From Candidatus Fermentibacteraceae bacterium (lineage in GTDB: Bacteria; Fermentibacterota; Fermentibacteria; Fermentibacterales; JCC-6): a stretch of 64,000 nucleotides of DNA. The stretch lies in assembly GCA_016744855.1 (NCBI GenBank), contig JADGDO010000003.1, positions 241,294-305,293 of the forward strand, written 5' to 3'. The position numbers and the translations under genes are program-made. Shown piece after piece: positions 34,408 through 42,330 of this stretch. Under the pieces are notes generated by a model that was not told where the DNA came from, searched no databases, and saw only the letters and a list, made by a program, of their open reading frames with translations. Within the stretch, counting starts at the first letter, position 1. Every line of letters starts with the position of its first letter.

Positions 34408-35556
34408 ATGAGATACTTGCTTTTTCTCACTATGGTAATTCTGTTTATCGCAGGGTGCGGCAGCTCGGAGCCTGCTTCAGATGTCGAAACAGCTGATAAT
34501 GCAGGGGGATCTGCAGTTGAAGGTGAGTACACACTTCCTGAGGCAGACATCTACCTTACAGTAACCGATTCAATCGGAGTAGAGCTCGGAGACAGCAACT
34601 TTGTTTTCGGAGCAATACTCGCAGCAGGTTTCTCCGAAAACGGTGATGTCGCAATTCTTGATGCGCAGAAATACTCTCTTTCTCTCTTTACACACGATGG
34701 TGAATTCATTCAGTCAATTGGTCGCGAGGGAAGCGGGCCGGGAGAATTCAGAATGCCTGTAGCATTTGCATTCCGACCTGAAGGCGGTCTTATCGTTTCC
34801 GATGGCATGGGCTCAAAACTTGCTTATTTCGATGAGAATTACGAACTTCTTGCTGAAACAACTCCATTCATACCAGCACCACCAGCACAGATCGTGCCAA
34901 TAGAAGGAATGGAAATAATCGGAATGAAGCCTGATTTTGAAAATAATGAAGATGGAATGTTAATGGGCTTCACCGTTGCAAGATGGGGAATGGAAAGCGC
35001 AGAACCTCTCCAGGTATATTACTCCAAAATGTCTCCCTTTAACCCATCTGACTTAAGCTCTGTGGGCGATGATGTTGTGTCCTTTACAGCAACAACTGAC
35101 GGTAGAGTATTTACAGCCCCCATGTCTACAGAAGAATATACATTTACAGCATGGAGTGCTGAGGGTGAAGAACTCTACACGTTTGAAAAAGATGATTTTG
35201 AGAGAGTAGAAAAGTCCCAGTCTGAAATCGACCTGGAAACAGAAATTGTAAATGCGAGAATGATTGCCCAGGGTATGCCTCCCTCCATGGCTAACTGGGA
35301 ACCTGATCCCTACAGAGCTTCAATAATGGGATTATCTATCGATGGCCAGGACAGGCTCTGGGTTTCGAAGGGCACCGAGCAGGTTAACACATTCGATGTA
35401 TTTGATCTCGATGGTAATCTTCTCTTTACATCAGCAATAGATGGCGGAGAAGCTTCCACCAAATGGCAGACATTCATAGGTAAAGAAAACTTTATCAGTT
35501 TTGATATACAACCTGAAGATTACCCGAGAGTATTTTACGGCTCTCTGCCTGAATAG
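34408..35556 (+). CDS. Six-bladed beta-propeller lipoprotein
   Basis: 382 residues from ATG 34408 (AAAGG upstream). Lipoprotein signal with lipobox 'LFIAGC'. The mature part has NHL/6-bladed propeller repeats ('GDVAILDAQKYSLSLFTHDGEFIQSIGREGSGPGEFRMPVAF', 'GGLIVSDGMGSKLAYFDENYELL', 'LWVSKGTEQVNTFDVFDLDGNLLF'). These proteins are common in the envelopes of FCB-group bacteria, and their ligands are unknown. It is followed by a strong terminator. Confidence 0.85.
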   Translation: MRYLLFLTMVILFIAGCGSSEPASDVETADNAGGSAVEGEYTLPEADIYLTVTDSIGVELGDSNFVFGAILAAGFSENGDVAILDAQKYSLSLFTHDGEFIQSIGREGSGPGEFRMPVAFAFRPEGGLIVSDGMGSKLAYFDENYELLAETTPFIPAPPAQIVPIEGMEIIGMKPDFENNEDGMLMGFTVARWGMESAEPLQVYYSKMSPFNPSDLSSVGDDVVSFTATTDGRVFTAPMSTEEYTFTAWSAEGEELYTFEKDDFERVEKSQSEIDLETEIVNARMIAQGMPPSMANWEPDPYRASIMGLSIDGQDRLWVSKGTEQVNTFDVFDLDGNLLFTSAIDGGEASTKWQTFIGKENFISFDIQPEDYPRVFYGSLPE

Positions 35557-35570
35557 AACACGCTTATATA

Positions 35571-35598
35571 AAAAGGGAGCGGTTTTCCGCTCCCTTTT
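35571..35598. terminator. Rho-independent, probably bidirectional terminator
   Basis: AAAAGGGAGCGG, loop TTTT, CCGCTCCCTTTT: a 12-bp stem flanked by A and T tracts on both sides. It ends the propeller lipoprotein gene and could also stop the short minus-strand gene at 35658. Confidence 0.9.
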
Positions 35599-35657
35599 CT
35601 CGTCAAATGAGCTCCAAGCCTTGTTCAAAAGGCAAATACTCTAGTTTATGTGGCTGC

Positions 35658-35882
35658 CTACTTTATGACAGTAATTGATTCAATTTCACTAATTGGGCAC
35701 CAAATAGATATTCCACTTGAAGAATCAGTCTCAAGGAGCAAACCCTCTCTTCCATTAACAGAATGAATCTCTTTTGCTAAGCCACAAAAATTAATTGCTG
35801 TGCTTGTTCGCAGAACTAGTCTCATACCAATGCACTTCTCAATGTCTCCAACTTCAATAATTGCGGACAATGCTTCTGTCAT
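35658..35882 (-). CDS. Small uncharacterised protein
   Basis: 74 residues, no membrane segment. 'CIGMRLVLRTSTAINFCGLA' and 'GISIWCPISEIESITVI' give alternating strands like a small SH3/Sm-type barrel. A weak purine-rich site (AGAGAGGA) lies about 12 nt before the ATG. Reading orientation is supported by a terminator at its 3' end. No family recognised; could be spurious. Confidence 0.45.
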   Translation of the reverse strand: MTEALSAIIEVGDIEKCIGMRLVLRTSTAINFCGLAKEIHSVNGREGLLLETDSSSGISIWCPISEIESITVIK

Positions 35883-36185
35883 GATAAACTAGATCCTCTC
35901 TGTATTTAAGCAGATCGCACTTCACTCAACTCTATCATCCAATGATTCATAAATTCTCTGTTGGTTTGTGTTTTACTTAAGCATTGAATGCCTTTATGTC
36001 AATGGATAGATTTACACAACATAAGCCGGTACAGCACTCCGACACGAATATATAGCTGTTTTATTTCTCGTGCTATCTCCTATTACTGAATTAATAACAC
36101 TCGTCATCATGTATTGACGCACTATATCTAATATACTATAAAGTAACTGTGTCTTTGTTATGTTTTTTCATTCAATGGGGTGTTT
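35883..36185. other. AT-rich leader region of the peptide cluster
   Basis: About 300 bases without a gene, visibly more AT-rich than the flanks. It contains the promoter at 36114 and the leader of the precursor peptide gene. I saw no other structure. Confidence 0.55.
36114..36142 (+). promoter_or_regulatory. Near-consensus promoter of the RiPP-like cluster
   Basis: TTGACG (36114-36119), a 17-nt spacer and TATAAA (36137-36142): five of six matches at both boxes. It lies 43 nt before the precursor start codon, which fits a transcript start near 36150. Confidence 0.75.
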
Positions 36186-36362
36186 ATGAAAGTTTATGTA
36201 TCACCAAAAGCGTTTTCGCCGGAGGATTTGAAGGATGATGAAATGAAAACGATAAGAGGAGGCAATTCTGCTTCAGCCATGGCTGGAGGAGTGTATCCCA
36301 CAGCTGTCCTCTGTTTAGTTATCGGTGCAATGACTGGGAGCGGAGGAATGACAACGGTCTAG
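36186..36362 (+). CDS. Candidate RiPP precursor peptide with double-glycine leader
   Basis: 58 residues. The leader (1-26, 'MKVYVSPKAFSPEDLKDDEM' then KTIRGG) is charged, with a 'DL-DDEMKTIRGG' end typical of GG-leader peptides cut by C39 proteases. The core (27-58) is small and hydrophobic: N-terminal Ser/Ala/Gly ('NSASAMAGGVYPT'), then 'AVLCLVIGAMTGSGGMTTV', with one cysteine (43), several Thr/Ser and a GxxxG-like pattern. The ATG has GGGG 5 nt upstream, and a GTG two codons earlier is the only alternative. It stands directly behind a strong promoter and ahead of modifying enzymes and a C39-like protease. The call is by context and leader; the final product is unknown. Confidence 0.8.
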   Translation: MKVYVSPKAFSPEDLKDDEMKTIRGGNSASAMAGGVYPTAVLCLVIGAMTGSGGMTTV

Positions 36363-36373
36363 TAACTAAGGGC

Positions 36374-36395
36374 ACAGAGAACAGGCTGTTTCTGT
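36374..36395 (+). other. Hairpin between precursor and first enzyme gene
   Basis: ACAGAGAACAG faces CTGTTTCTGT, pairing over about ten positions with one bulged G and a tight turn. With no T-tract, it may be a partial terminator or processing/stability element giving more precursor than enzyme mRNA. Confidence 0.4.
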
Positions 36396-36423
36396 ATACC
36401 TGATTCTATCTGACATATAATTT

Positions 36424-37830
36424 ATGCATGACATCATACTTATTGAAACTGGGAATTCCAAGGATGCAAGTGCTGGATTGACCGATCGATATCCGTACCC
36501 TGCTATTGGGTTATTATCTCTGTCTTCATTCTTAAAGCTGCACGGGTACAATGTTTTCATTGTTGATTTGAGAATGGAGCTCTTTTCTCGAGATGAGTTC
36601 CAGAAACATATTTCTACTTTATCTAAATGCCCTTTAGCTGTTGGCCTGACATCGTATACCGAGTCGGTTCAAGAAACTCATGAAATAATCGGATATGTCA
36701 AGGAAGTATTTGATGAGGTCAGCATTATCGTTGGCGGCCCGCATGCATCATTTATGGGACCTGAGTTGTTAACGAATTGCTCTATCGATTTTGTAGTTCG
36801 AGGAGAAGGTGAAAGCACCTTACTACTTCTTTTAGAGCATTTAAGATCTCCCTCGAGCATAAGTCTAGAATCAATAGATGGACTTTCATATATGGATGGT
36901 AAATCTATAAAGTCCACCCCTGATCGTAGGTTCATTACTTCATTGGATGCTCTGCCAGTGCCGGACTATGAGAACTCTCCAGGAGTATTAGAAGAGGTAT
37001 ACAAGAGTAAATTTGTATTAGTCTCCAGCCGAGGTTGCCCTGGAAAATGTGTATTCTGTGCATCCAGAGCACTCTCCGGTTCTCAGTATAGATTTTACTC
37101 CGATCAATGGATAAAGGCCGTTATAGTCTATTACCTCAATTTTTATCAGTTTGACACACTAAATTTTCTTGATGATACACTAACAGCCGACACTAATCGT
37201 TTCCTTAAAGTTGCAGCCCATATCAAGCATATCAGAGAGAAATCAAAAAGATTTACCTGGGTCTGTAAAAGTAGAACAGATGTTTTCTCAGAGGAAATTG
37301 CAACAGCACTCGAGGATAGTGAATGCTATTCAGTTCACTTTGGTATAGAATCCTCTGATTCAGAAGTACTTGGGAAAATTGGTAAGGGTGTCACTATCGA
37401 GAAGGCTTTTGATGCAATTATCATTGCGAATAGTCACTCAATTGGTGTCGAATGCTCGTTTATAATTGGCCATTATTGTGACACATTGGAGACAATTGAA
37501 AGAACTCTAATTCTCGCCAGAGTTCTCAAAGAAAGAATATTTTCAAGTTCGAGTATTGGCATATCTACACCATTTCCCGGCACTCCGCTAAGACTTCATT
37601 CCAAGGGTCTTGGCATAGAAATCAATGATCATCCATGGTCATGCTACGACTTAACTCAGCCCATATACAACACTAGTGAGTTTAGTGAAAATGACTTAAG
37701 GAAAGCAAGTTACTTTTTTAGATTGGCCCCCACATCTGAGTTGATACAAGGTCCTTTCACGGGGATCTGTCATGAAAACTATTATAGAGAGATAAATAGA
37801 AGACTGGGAATGAATTTTAATGAAGCATAA
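36424..37830 (+). CDS. B12-binding radical SAM enzyme (class B type)
   Basis: 468 residues. The N-terminal B12-binding Rossmann domain (about 1-140) has 'PYPAIGLLSLSSFLKLHGYNVFIVDL' and 'VSIIVGGPHASFMGPELL'. The radical SAM core has the cluster motif CxxxCxxC at Cys205, Cys209 and Cys212 ('RGCPGKCVFCASR'), then 'LNFLDDTLTAD' and 'IESSDSEVLGKIGKG'. Family members methylate unactivated carbon or phosphorus, or rearrange rings, and many act on RiPP cores. Neighbours make the 58-residue peptide the likely substrate. There is no clear ribosome-binding site; a TATAAT-like sequence stands just before the ATG. It overlaps the next gene by 11 nt. Confidence 0.92.
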   Translation: MHDIILIETGNSKDASAGLTDRYPYPAIGLLSLSSFLKLHGYNVFIVDLRMELFSRDEFQKHISTLSKCPLAVGLTSYTESVQETHEIIGYVKEVFDEVSIIVGGPHASFMGPELLTNCSIDFVVRGEGESTLLLLLEHLRSPSSISLESIDGLSYMDGKSIKSTPDRRFITSLDALPVPDYENSPGVLEEVYKSKFVLVSSRGCPGKCVFCASRALSGSQYRFYSDQWIKAVIVYYLNFYQFDTLNFLDDTLTADTNRFLKVAAHIKHIREKSKRFTWVCKSRTDVFSEEIATALEDSECYSVHFGIESSDSEVLGKIGKGVTIEKAFDAIIIANSHSIGVECSFIIGHYCDTLETIERTLILARVLKERIFSSSSIGISTPFPGTPLRLHSKGLGIEINDHPWSCYDLTQPIYNTSEFSENDLRKASYFFRLAPTSELIQGPFTGICHENYYREINRRLGMNFNEA

Positions 37831-39313
37831 AAAAGAAGAGGATACTAAACACGATCGATCAGAAACACGGTATGCAGCAATTCTTAAACCTGTTGTAAAG
37901 CACTTTGAAAATGGTACTGTTTGCCTGATTTTTGATAAGCTGCCAACCTGGGTATGCACCTCAACTGTTGGGCTCGAAATATTCAGATTGTTCGAAAAAG
38001 AGCCAATCAGCGTCTCTGAAGTGCTCAGTACTGTAGCTAAAGAATACAGTATTCCGGTGAAAATCATCGAAGCCGACATTTGTCAGTTTATTGATCGTTT
38101 AATTTCTATCAATGCCATCATTGTTTCTTCTGGCAATCTGAGTAATCAATACCCTGTCTGTGAGAATAACATCTTACCAGATAAAACTCGTGAGCCTGCT
38201 AACACAGATATCAAAATACTCTGCAAGAAGTCAGATATGGATAGAAATTTCAAGTCGCTTCTATTCGAGAATGATCTCTTAGAAAACTTGCTTAAGGAAA
38301 TCTCCTTAAGCGGGGAAAACACTTTTGTTAACTTTGTTGGGTACAATACTGCATCATGTGATGCTGTTTTTTCAAGCATTGAAAAAGTCGGAAAATCGGA
38401 ATTTATCAAATATGCAATTTCTTCCTTTGCGCATGAGGTTACTTTGGATGAGATAACAAAAATTGAACCATATGTAGAGAGTATCGAGATAGTATTTGCT
38501 TCGCTCAACTCTTCCCTTTACGACGATATACATGGTGAAGGAGCATTTGCTAAAGCAATTGATTTTGTTGAAAATGTAATGGAAATGAATAGAGCTTTCA
38601 TAGGGGTTACATTGTGCGCTTCAACGGCAACCGAAACCGATTGGATGAATTTCCCTGGATTTGCAAGTAAATACGCTTTTCATTCTGCTCGTGTCGGTGG
38701 TTCAGAACTATATCACTCAATGTACTCCGGTGAAAGTCGTTTTAAGTTTAACTGTATTTCACAATTCAGACAGATACTGAACTATCAAGAGAAACAAGCA
38801 ATTCAGCGAGCAACTCAGCTATTGCAAACTCCACGAAAAGATTTGATAGATTTCAAAACATCTGTTTATTATGTACCGGGAAATAATCTCCTAAGCACAT
38901 CTATAAAGAAAAACTGTCCTGGTGGTCTTTCTTCACTTACATTCCTACCGGATGGATCATGTTTCCCGTGTTCTTCTTTGAGCAAGAATGAAACCTGTCT
39001 AATAGGATATTTCCCTTCCAGATCATACCAACAGCTACGAAATGAAGGAATCAAGTGGAATGGTAATGTTTTCAATGTTGATAATGATCCGACATGCTCA
39101 ATTTGCTGTTATCGCTATTTTTGCGGAGGCGGATGCAGAGCAGCGGCGGCCAGCATAGGAACTTTCGACAGCAGATGTGAATTGTTTCTACAAGAATACG
39201 ACAGGCTGCTTAGCGCAGCTGCCTTCTATGATCGGAAGCAATCTTCACAGTATTCAGAAAAAACTTTGGAGGATTATGGTTTTGGAGCATTCAGTAATTG
39301 TCGCTATTCCTAA
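37820..39313 (+). CDS. SPASM-domain protein with PqqD-like N-terminus and degenerate radical SAM core
   Basis: 497 residues. Residues about 18-105 look like PqqD ('GTVCLIFDKLPTWVCTSTVGLEIFRLF...VLSTVAKEYSIPVKIIEADICQFIDRLI'). The middle (about 125-350) is the size of a radical SAM barrel but has no CxxxCxxC anywhere, so it cannot hold the SAM-binding cluster. The C-terminal SPASM region is complete-looking: Cys366, 381 and 384, and 426, 429, 430, 435, 439 and 453 ('CPGGLSSLTFLPDGSCFPC', 'CSICCYRYFCGGGC'). It may be an inactive partner that brings the peptide or electrons to the B12 enzyme. Long, AT-rich codons resemble its neighbours and differ from the flanks. Confidence 0.82.
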   Translation: MKHKKEEDTKHDRSETRYAAILKPVVKHFENGTVCLIFDKLPTWVCTSTVGLEIFRLFEKEPISVSEVLSTVAKEYSIPVKIIEADICQFIDRLISINAIIVSSGNLSNQYPVCENNILPDKTREPANTDIKILCKKSDMDRNFKSLLFENDLLENLLKEISLSGENTFVNFVGYNTASCDAVFSSIEKVGKSEFIKYAISSFAHEVTLDEITKIEPYVESIEIVFASLNSSLYDDIHGEGAFAKAIDFVENVMEMNRAFIGVTLCASTATETDWMNFPGFASKYAFHSARVGGSELYHSMYSGESRFKFNCISQFRQILNYQEKQAIQRATQLLQTPRKDLIDFKTSVYYVPGNNLLSTSIKKNCPGGLSSLTFLPDGSCFPCSSLSKNETCLIGYFPSRSYQQLRNEGIKWNGNVFNVDNDPTCSICCYRYFCGGGCRAAAASIGTFDSRCELFLQEYDRLLSAAAFYDRKQSSQYSEKTLEDYGFGAFSNCRYS

Positions 39314-39566
39314 CTCAATAGTCTGGTATGAGTTAAGTGAAGGAGTATATCTGATTCGCTCAAACTCTTCCGGCAGGGAAATCTTGCTTTCTGAAATGTC
39401 TTTTGAAGTATGGAAAATTTTATCAAAGGGCCCAATCAGTATAAAGGATCTTCTCACACAGACAGAAAGCATTCCCACTGGAACAGACAACATTGATCAT
39501 GTTCTGGATAAATTTTTCCGACTTTCCATTGTCCAACGCAACGATAAGCTATGGAACAATGAATAG
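39276..39566 (+). CDS. PqqD-family peptide-recognition protein
   Basis: 97 residues from ATG 39276 (GGAGG 3 nt upstream; a TTG two codons on has better spacing). It overlaps the preceding gene by 38 nt. 'VAIPNSIVWYELSEGVYLIRSNSSGREILLSEMSFEVWKIL...ISIKDLLTQTESIPTGTDNIDHVLDKFFRLSIV' has the winged-helix layout of PqqD/RRE proteins that hold RiPP leaders. It is the second PqqD-like unit of the cluster; perhaps each one serves a different enzyme. Confidence 0.75.
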   Translation: MVLEHSVIVAIPNSIVWYELSEGVYLIRSNSSGREILLSEMSFEVWKILSKGPISIKDLLTQTESIPTGTDNIDHVLDKFFRLSIVQRNDKLWNNE

Positions 39567-39581
39567 AACTTGTTTATAACA

Positions 39582-40115
39582 ATGAAAATCATATCAAAAT
39601 GGGTACTGCATTTGAATGATATTGACTACTTGTCTTCTGAAGGAATTGTTTTTCAAGATCGGTCAGGACACTGCGGCTCATCATGCATAAAAATGCTGTT
39701 AAATCGAGATCACATTGAATTTCCAGTTGAAATCAATGAATGCAATATTGAACAGTATTACATGAGTATGTATCATCTTAAACTCCTCCTGGAACATTTT
39801 GGCTTTAGATGCAAAGGATTGAGGTTTGTCAATATTCACAAACTCCAAAGCTACATGAGTGAAAATTCAGTAACTGGAGTTGTTTCACTGATCAATACCT
39901 GGAAAATGCACCCACTTTACCCTTTGGGGTGTATTCTGGAAAAGTTTGAGAAGTTGGGAATCAGAACACAAAAACTAAATCATTGGGTTATCGTTAAGAA
40001 AGTTACATCAACCCATGTCTTTTTACAGGATCCAGCTTTCGGAAATGTTCGTCTTACATTAAAGACATTCGAAAGGCTCTGGCGTAACTACGCTTTATGT
40101 TCATTTGATAGTTAA
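39582..40115 (+). CDS. Stand-alone C39-like cysteine protease
   Basis: 177 residues with no membrane segment or ABC domain. Gln25 and Cys31 ('FQDRSGHCGSSCIKMLL') form the oxyanion/nucleophile pair, the His is in 'LNHWVIVKKV' and the Asp in 'VFLQDPAFG', in the order and spacing of peptidase C39. Fused to ABC exporters, such domains cut after GG leaders; here the protease is free. It would remove the leader of the 58-residue peptide at its GG. There is no strong ribosome-binding site; the ATG is preceded by a TTG in frame at 39570. Confidence 0.85.
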   Translation: MKIISKWVLHLNDIDYLSSEGIVFQDRSGHCGSSCIKMLLNRDHIEFPVEINECNIEQYYMSMYHLKLLLEHFGFRCKGLRFVNIHKLQSYMSENSVTGVVSLINTWKMHPLYPLGCILEKFEKLGIRTQKLNHWVIVKKVTSTHVFLQDPAFGNVRLTLKTFERLWRNYALCSFDS

Positions 40116-40153
40116 CCATACAATACAGAGAGTGGAATTCAGCTCCCCTTCTG

Positions 40154-41506
40154 TTACTCTACCAGCACGCCTTCACTGTTGTAAAACAGGTGTTCCAGAA
40201 GATTTCCCTCTTCATCAAATACGGAAACAACCTTTGCATAACCGGTTGATAGATTTACAGGATTATAGTTTGTGTCAAGATAGCTGAGTTCAATGCAGTT
40301 GCCGAGGTCATCATAGATAAAGCTTCTGGCATGGCAGCCAAGAGAGCGGTTAATCACCGGTAAACCCTCAGCATTATAGTATGAAATAAAAACTGTTTGA
40401 CCTTCAGTATTGTAGGAGAAGCGGGTGTATGCAAATCCTCCAGGGAAAGGAGCTATATCGAGGTTTGAGTCGTAGGTGGATGATTCAATAACTCTTCCCT
40501 CACTATTGAATAGCCTTTTCGTTACAGAAATGCCCTCAATCTCTGTTCTATTACCATCAATATCAAGCCAGACGGATTCAGATATCCCGCCCAGTATATC
40601 CCTTTTGTAACTGATCGAGGCAACACCGAATGAATTTTCAACAAAGTCACCGTCTGCTCCGTAATGACGCTCTGTAATGTAAAGTGAGTTCTCATCAAAC
40701 AATTGCTCTGTGAAAGCAACTTTTTCCTGATTTACAACAACACCGTTTTCATCAAAAACAAAATTCCCGCTGAGTGCAGATGAATAGTCCTTCAGAAGAA
40801 GTTCCCCTTCTGAATTCAGAAGCCGTGTGGAGGTAAGATTCCCTGAGGAATCGTAGGTATATACTGTTTCAAGCACACCATCTGATGAGGCGATCCTCTG
40901 ACCAGCTTGATCAACAGCCGTTTTAGAAACAACCCTGCCGGAATCGTCAATAGTGTATTTCCATGCAGATGCAGAAACAGTTCCATACTTGAAATACTCC
41001 AGATCTCCCTGCCCATCCAATCGTATAGCGGTAGCTGAGTAGTTGGGAAGAATATCCACAGTTAAGCGGTTTCCGAGAGAGTCAAGAGAATAAGAGTATA
41101 CAGTTGAGTCATTCTCCCATTCCCACTCAAGAAATGCTGCACCTTCGAGCCTGGCAAGAGAAATCGGTAAGCTTTCTTCATTAATTTCTATTCTGTATCC
41201 GGATGATTCATCTTCATATCCTGTCCAGAGAAGAACTGAGTCAGTTGACACAACTGAAAATCCACTCGGGAAGCTGTAAACTGGAATCGTCTCTCCCCGG
41301 TCAAGCCTCATCACAGAAAGTGAATCACCGGATTCAACCAAGCGGAAGCAAATCATATTAGCAGCAAGCGAAGAATTTATCTCTGCTCTGGGAACCAATT
41401 CCATAGTGGGAGTTAGATCAAGGTACCTGTAGAATGATTGACTGAGTGCCGGAGCAGAAGAAAAACAAACAACAAACGCAAGAAGGGAAAAAGTAGAAGA
41501 ATACAA
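40154..41506 (-). CDS. Secreted YD/RHS-like repeat protein
   Basis: 450 residues from a TTG (AAAGG 9 nt upstream). Signal peptide 'FSLLAFVVCFSSAPALS'. The body is made of repeated strand pairs of the type 'YTYDSSGNLTSTRLLNSEGE', 'YTIDDSGRVVSKTAVDQAGQ', 'FVFDENGVVVNQE', close to RHS/YD repeats or the DUF-type 'MORN-like' repeats of exported proteins. It is probably periplasmic or surface-exposed; no catalytic site is seen. It converges with the C39 gene. Confidence 0.75.
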   Translation of the reverse strand: MYSSTFSLLAFVVCFSSAPALSQSFYRYLDLTPTMELVPRAEINSSLAANMICFRLVESGDSLSVMRLDRGETIPVYSFPSGFSVVSTDSVLLWTGYEDESSGYRIEINEESLPISLARLEGAAFLEWEWENDSTVYSYSLDSLGNRLTVDILPNYSATAIRLDGQGDLEYFKYGTVSASAWKYTIDDSGRVVSKTAVDQAGQRIASSDGVLETVYTYDSSGNLTSTRLLNSEGELLLKDYSSALSGNFVFDENGVVVNQEKVAFTEQLFDENSLYITERHYGADGDFVENSFGVASISYKRDILGGISESVWLDIDGNRTEIEGISVTKRLFNSEGRVIESSTYDSNLDIAPFPGGFAYTRFSYNTEGQTVFISYYNAEGLPVINRSLGCHARSFIYDDLGNCIELSYLDTNYNPVNLSTGYAKVVSVFDEEGNLLEHLFYNSEGVLVE

Positions 41507-41617
41507 TTATCTCAGCCTTTCATTCAGGTTGGTTTCTTCCTGATATATACACAGGCGGACGAGACCCGTATAATACATTAGGAGGAAGGTCAAGTTTAAA
41601 TAATATAAGGAGGGTGT

Positions 41618-41956
41618 ATGAAAGTATTCTGCTCAATTCTTTTCTTGTGTCTAGTACTAGCCTGTTCAAACCCTTTTGACACATCTATCGATATTAGATA
41701 TGAAGTGTCGGGCAGTGCAGAACTGGTCAATGTTACTTACGAAAATGGAAGCGGTGGGATTTCTCAAATTACCAATGTTGCTTTACCATGGTCACATAAT
41801 TTCTCAAGTGAGCCTGGTGAATATGTTTACCTGTACGCCCAGAATCAGGGTGAAACAGGGTCAATAACTGTAACCATTTACAAAGATGGGGAAGTATTCA
41901 GAAGAGCAACCAGTGAAGGAGAAAATGTCGTAGCATCTGTCAGCGGTGATGTTTAG
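41618..41956 (+). CDS. Small lipoprotein, beta-sandwich
   Basis: 112 residues with AGGAGGG before the ATG. Lipoprotein signal 'LFLCLVLAC' (Cys about 16). The mature part is a single beta sandwich ('IRYEVSGSAELVNVTYENGSGGISQITNVALPWSHNF...VYLYAQNQGETGSITVTIYKDGEVFRRATSEG') similar in layout to MmpS-like or PKD-type small domains. Envelope-anchored; function unknown. It precedes the second maturation cassette by 120 nt and could be part of it, but it has its own leader. Confidence 0.75.
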   Translation: MKVFCSILFLCLVLACSNPFDTSIDIRYEVSGSAELVNVTYENGSGGISQITNVALPWSHNFSSEPGEYVYLYAQNQGETGSITVTIYKDGEVFRRATSEGENVVASVSGDV

Positions 41957-42017
41957 ACTCCCTCTGGGTTCTACTAGCTTTCTCGTATTTACTAACCAAC
42001 TGTACACTGCATAATTC

Positions 42018-42053
42018 AAGACACAAATACAATTTCGTGTTATAGTTTAACAC
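42018..42053 (+). promoter_or_regulatory. Promoter with overlapping palindrome upstream of the PqqD/radical SAM cassette
   Basis: AAGACA (42018-42023), 17-nt spacer, TATAGT (42041-42046). The inverted repeat GTGTTA-TAGTT-TAACAC (42037-42053) covers the -10 box, a typical repressor-site placement. The repressor is not identified. Confidence 0.5.
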
Positions 42054-42075
42054 CTAATCTACAATTGGAGAGAAT

Positions 42076-42330
42076 ATGCACAAACTTGAGTATGCCAGAG
42101 GTGTTGTTTTTAGGAAAGAACCTTCAGGAGGCATTCTATTCAATATCGATACCGGTGATCTTCAGGTAACTGAAGGTGTGGCTTTCGGTATCTGTGACAT
42201 GATAGACAATGGAAAAACAAGAGATGAAATCCTTGCTGAACTAGAAAAGCACTATTCAGAGGAATCAAACCTTGAACAGGATCTAGACGACTTCATCAAA
42301 GAGCTCAGGGAAAAGGGTGCTCTGGTTTGA
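42076..42330 (+). CDS. PqqD-family peptide-recognition protein
   Basis: 84 residues with GGAGAG before the ATG. 'GVVFRKEPSGGILFNIDTGDLQVTEGVAFGICDMIDNGKTRDEILAELEKHY...DLDDFIKELREKGAL' is a clear PqqD fold: three strands then a winged helix. Such proteins deliver a leader peptide to a radical SAM/SPASM enzyme; two are encoded next. The stop overlaps the next start (TTGA). Confidence 0.9.
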   Translation: MHKLEYARGVVFRKEPSGGILFNIDTGDLQVTEGVAFGICDMIDNGKTRDEILAELEKHYSEESNLEQDLDDFIKELREKGALV

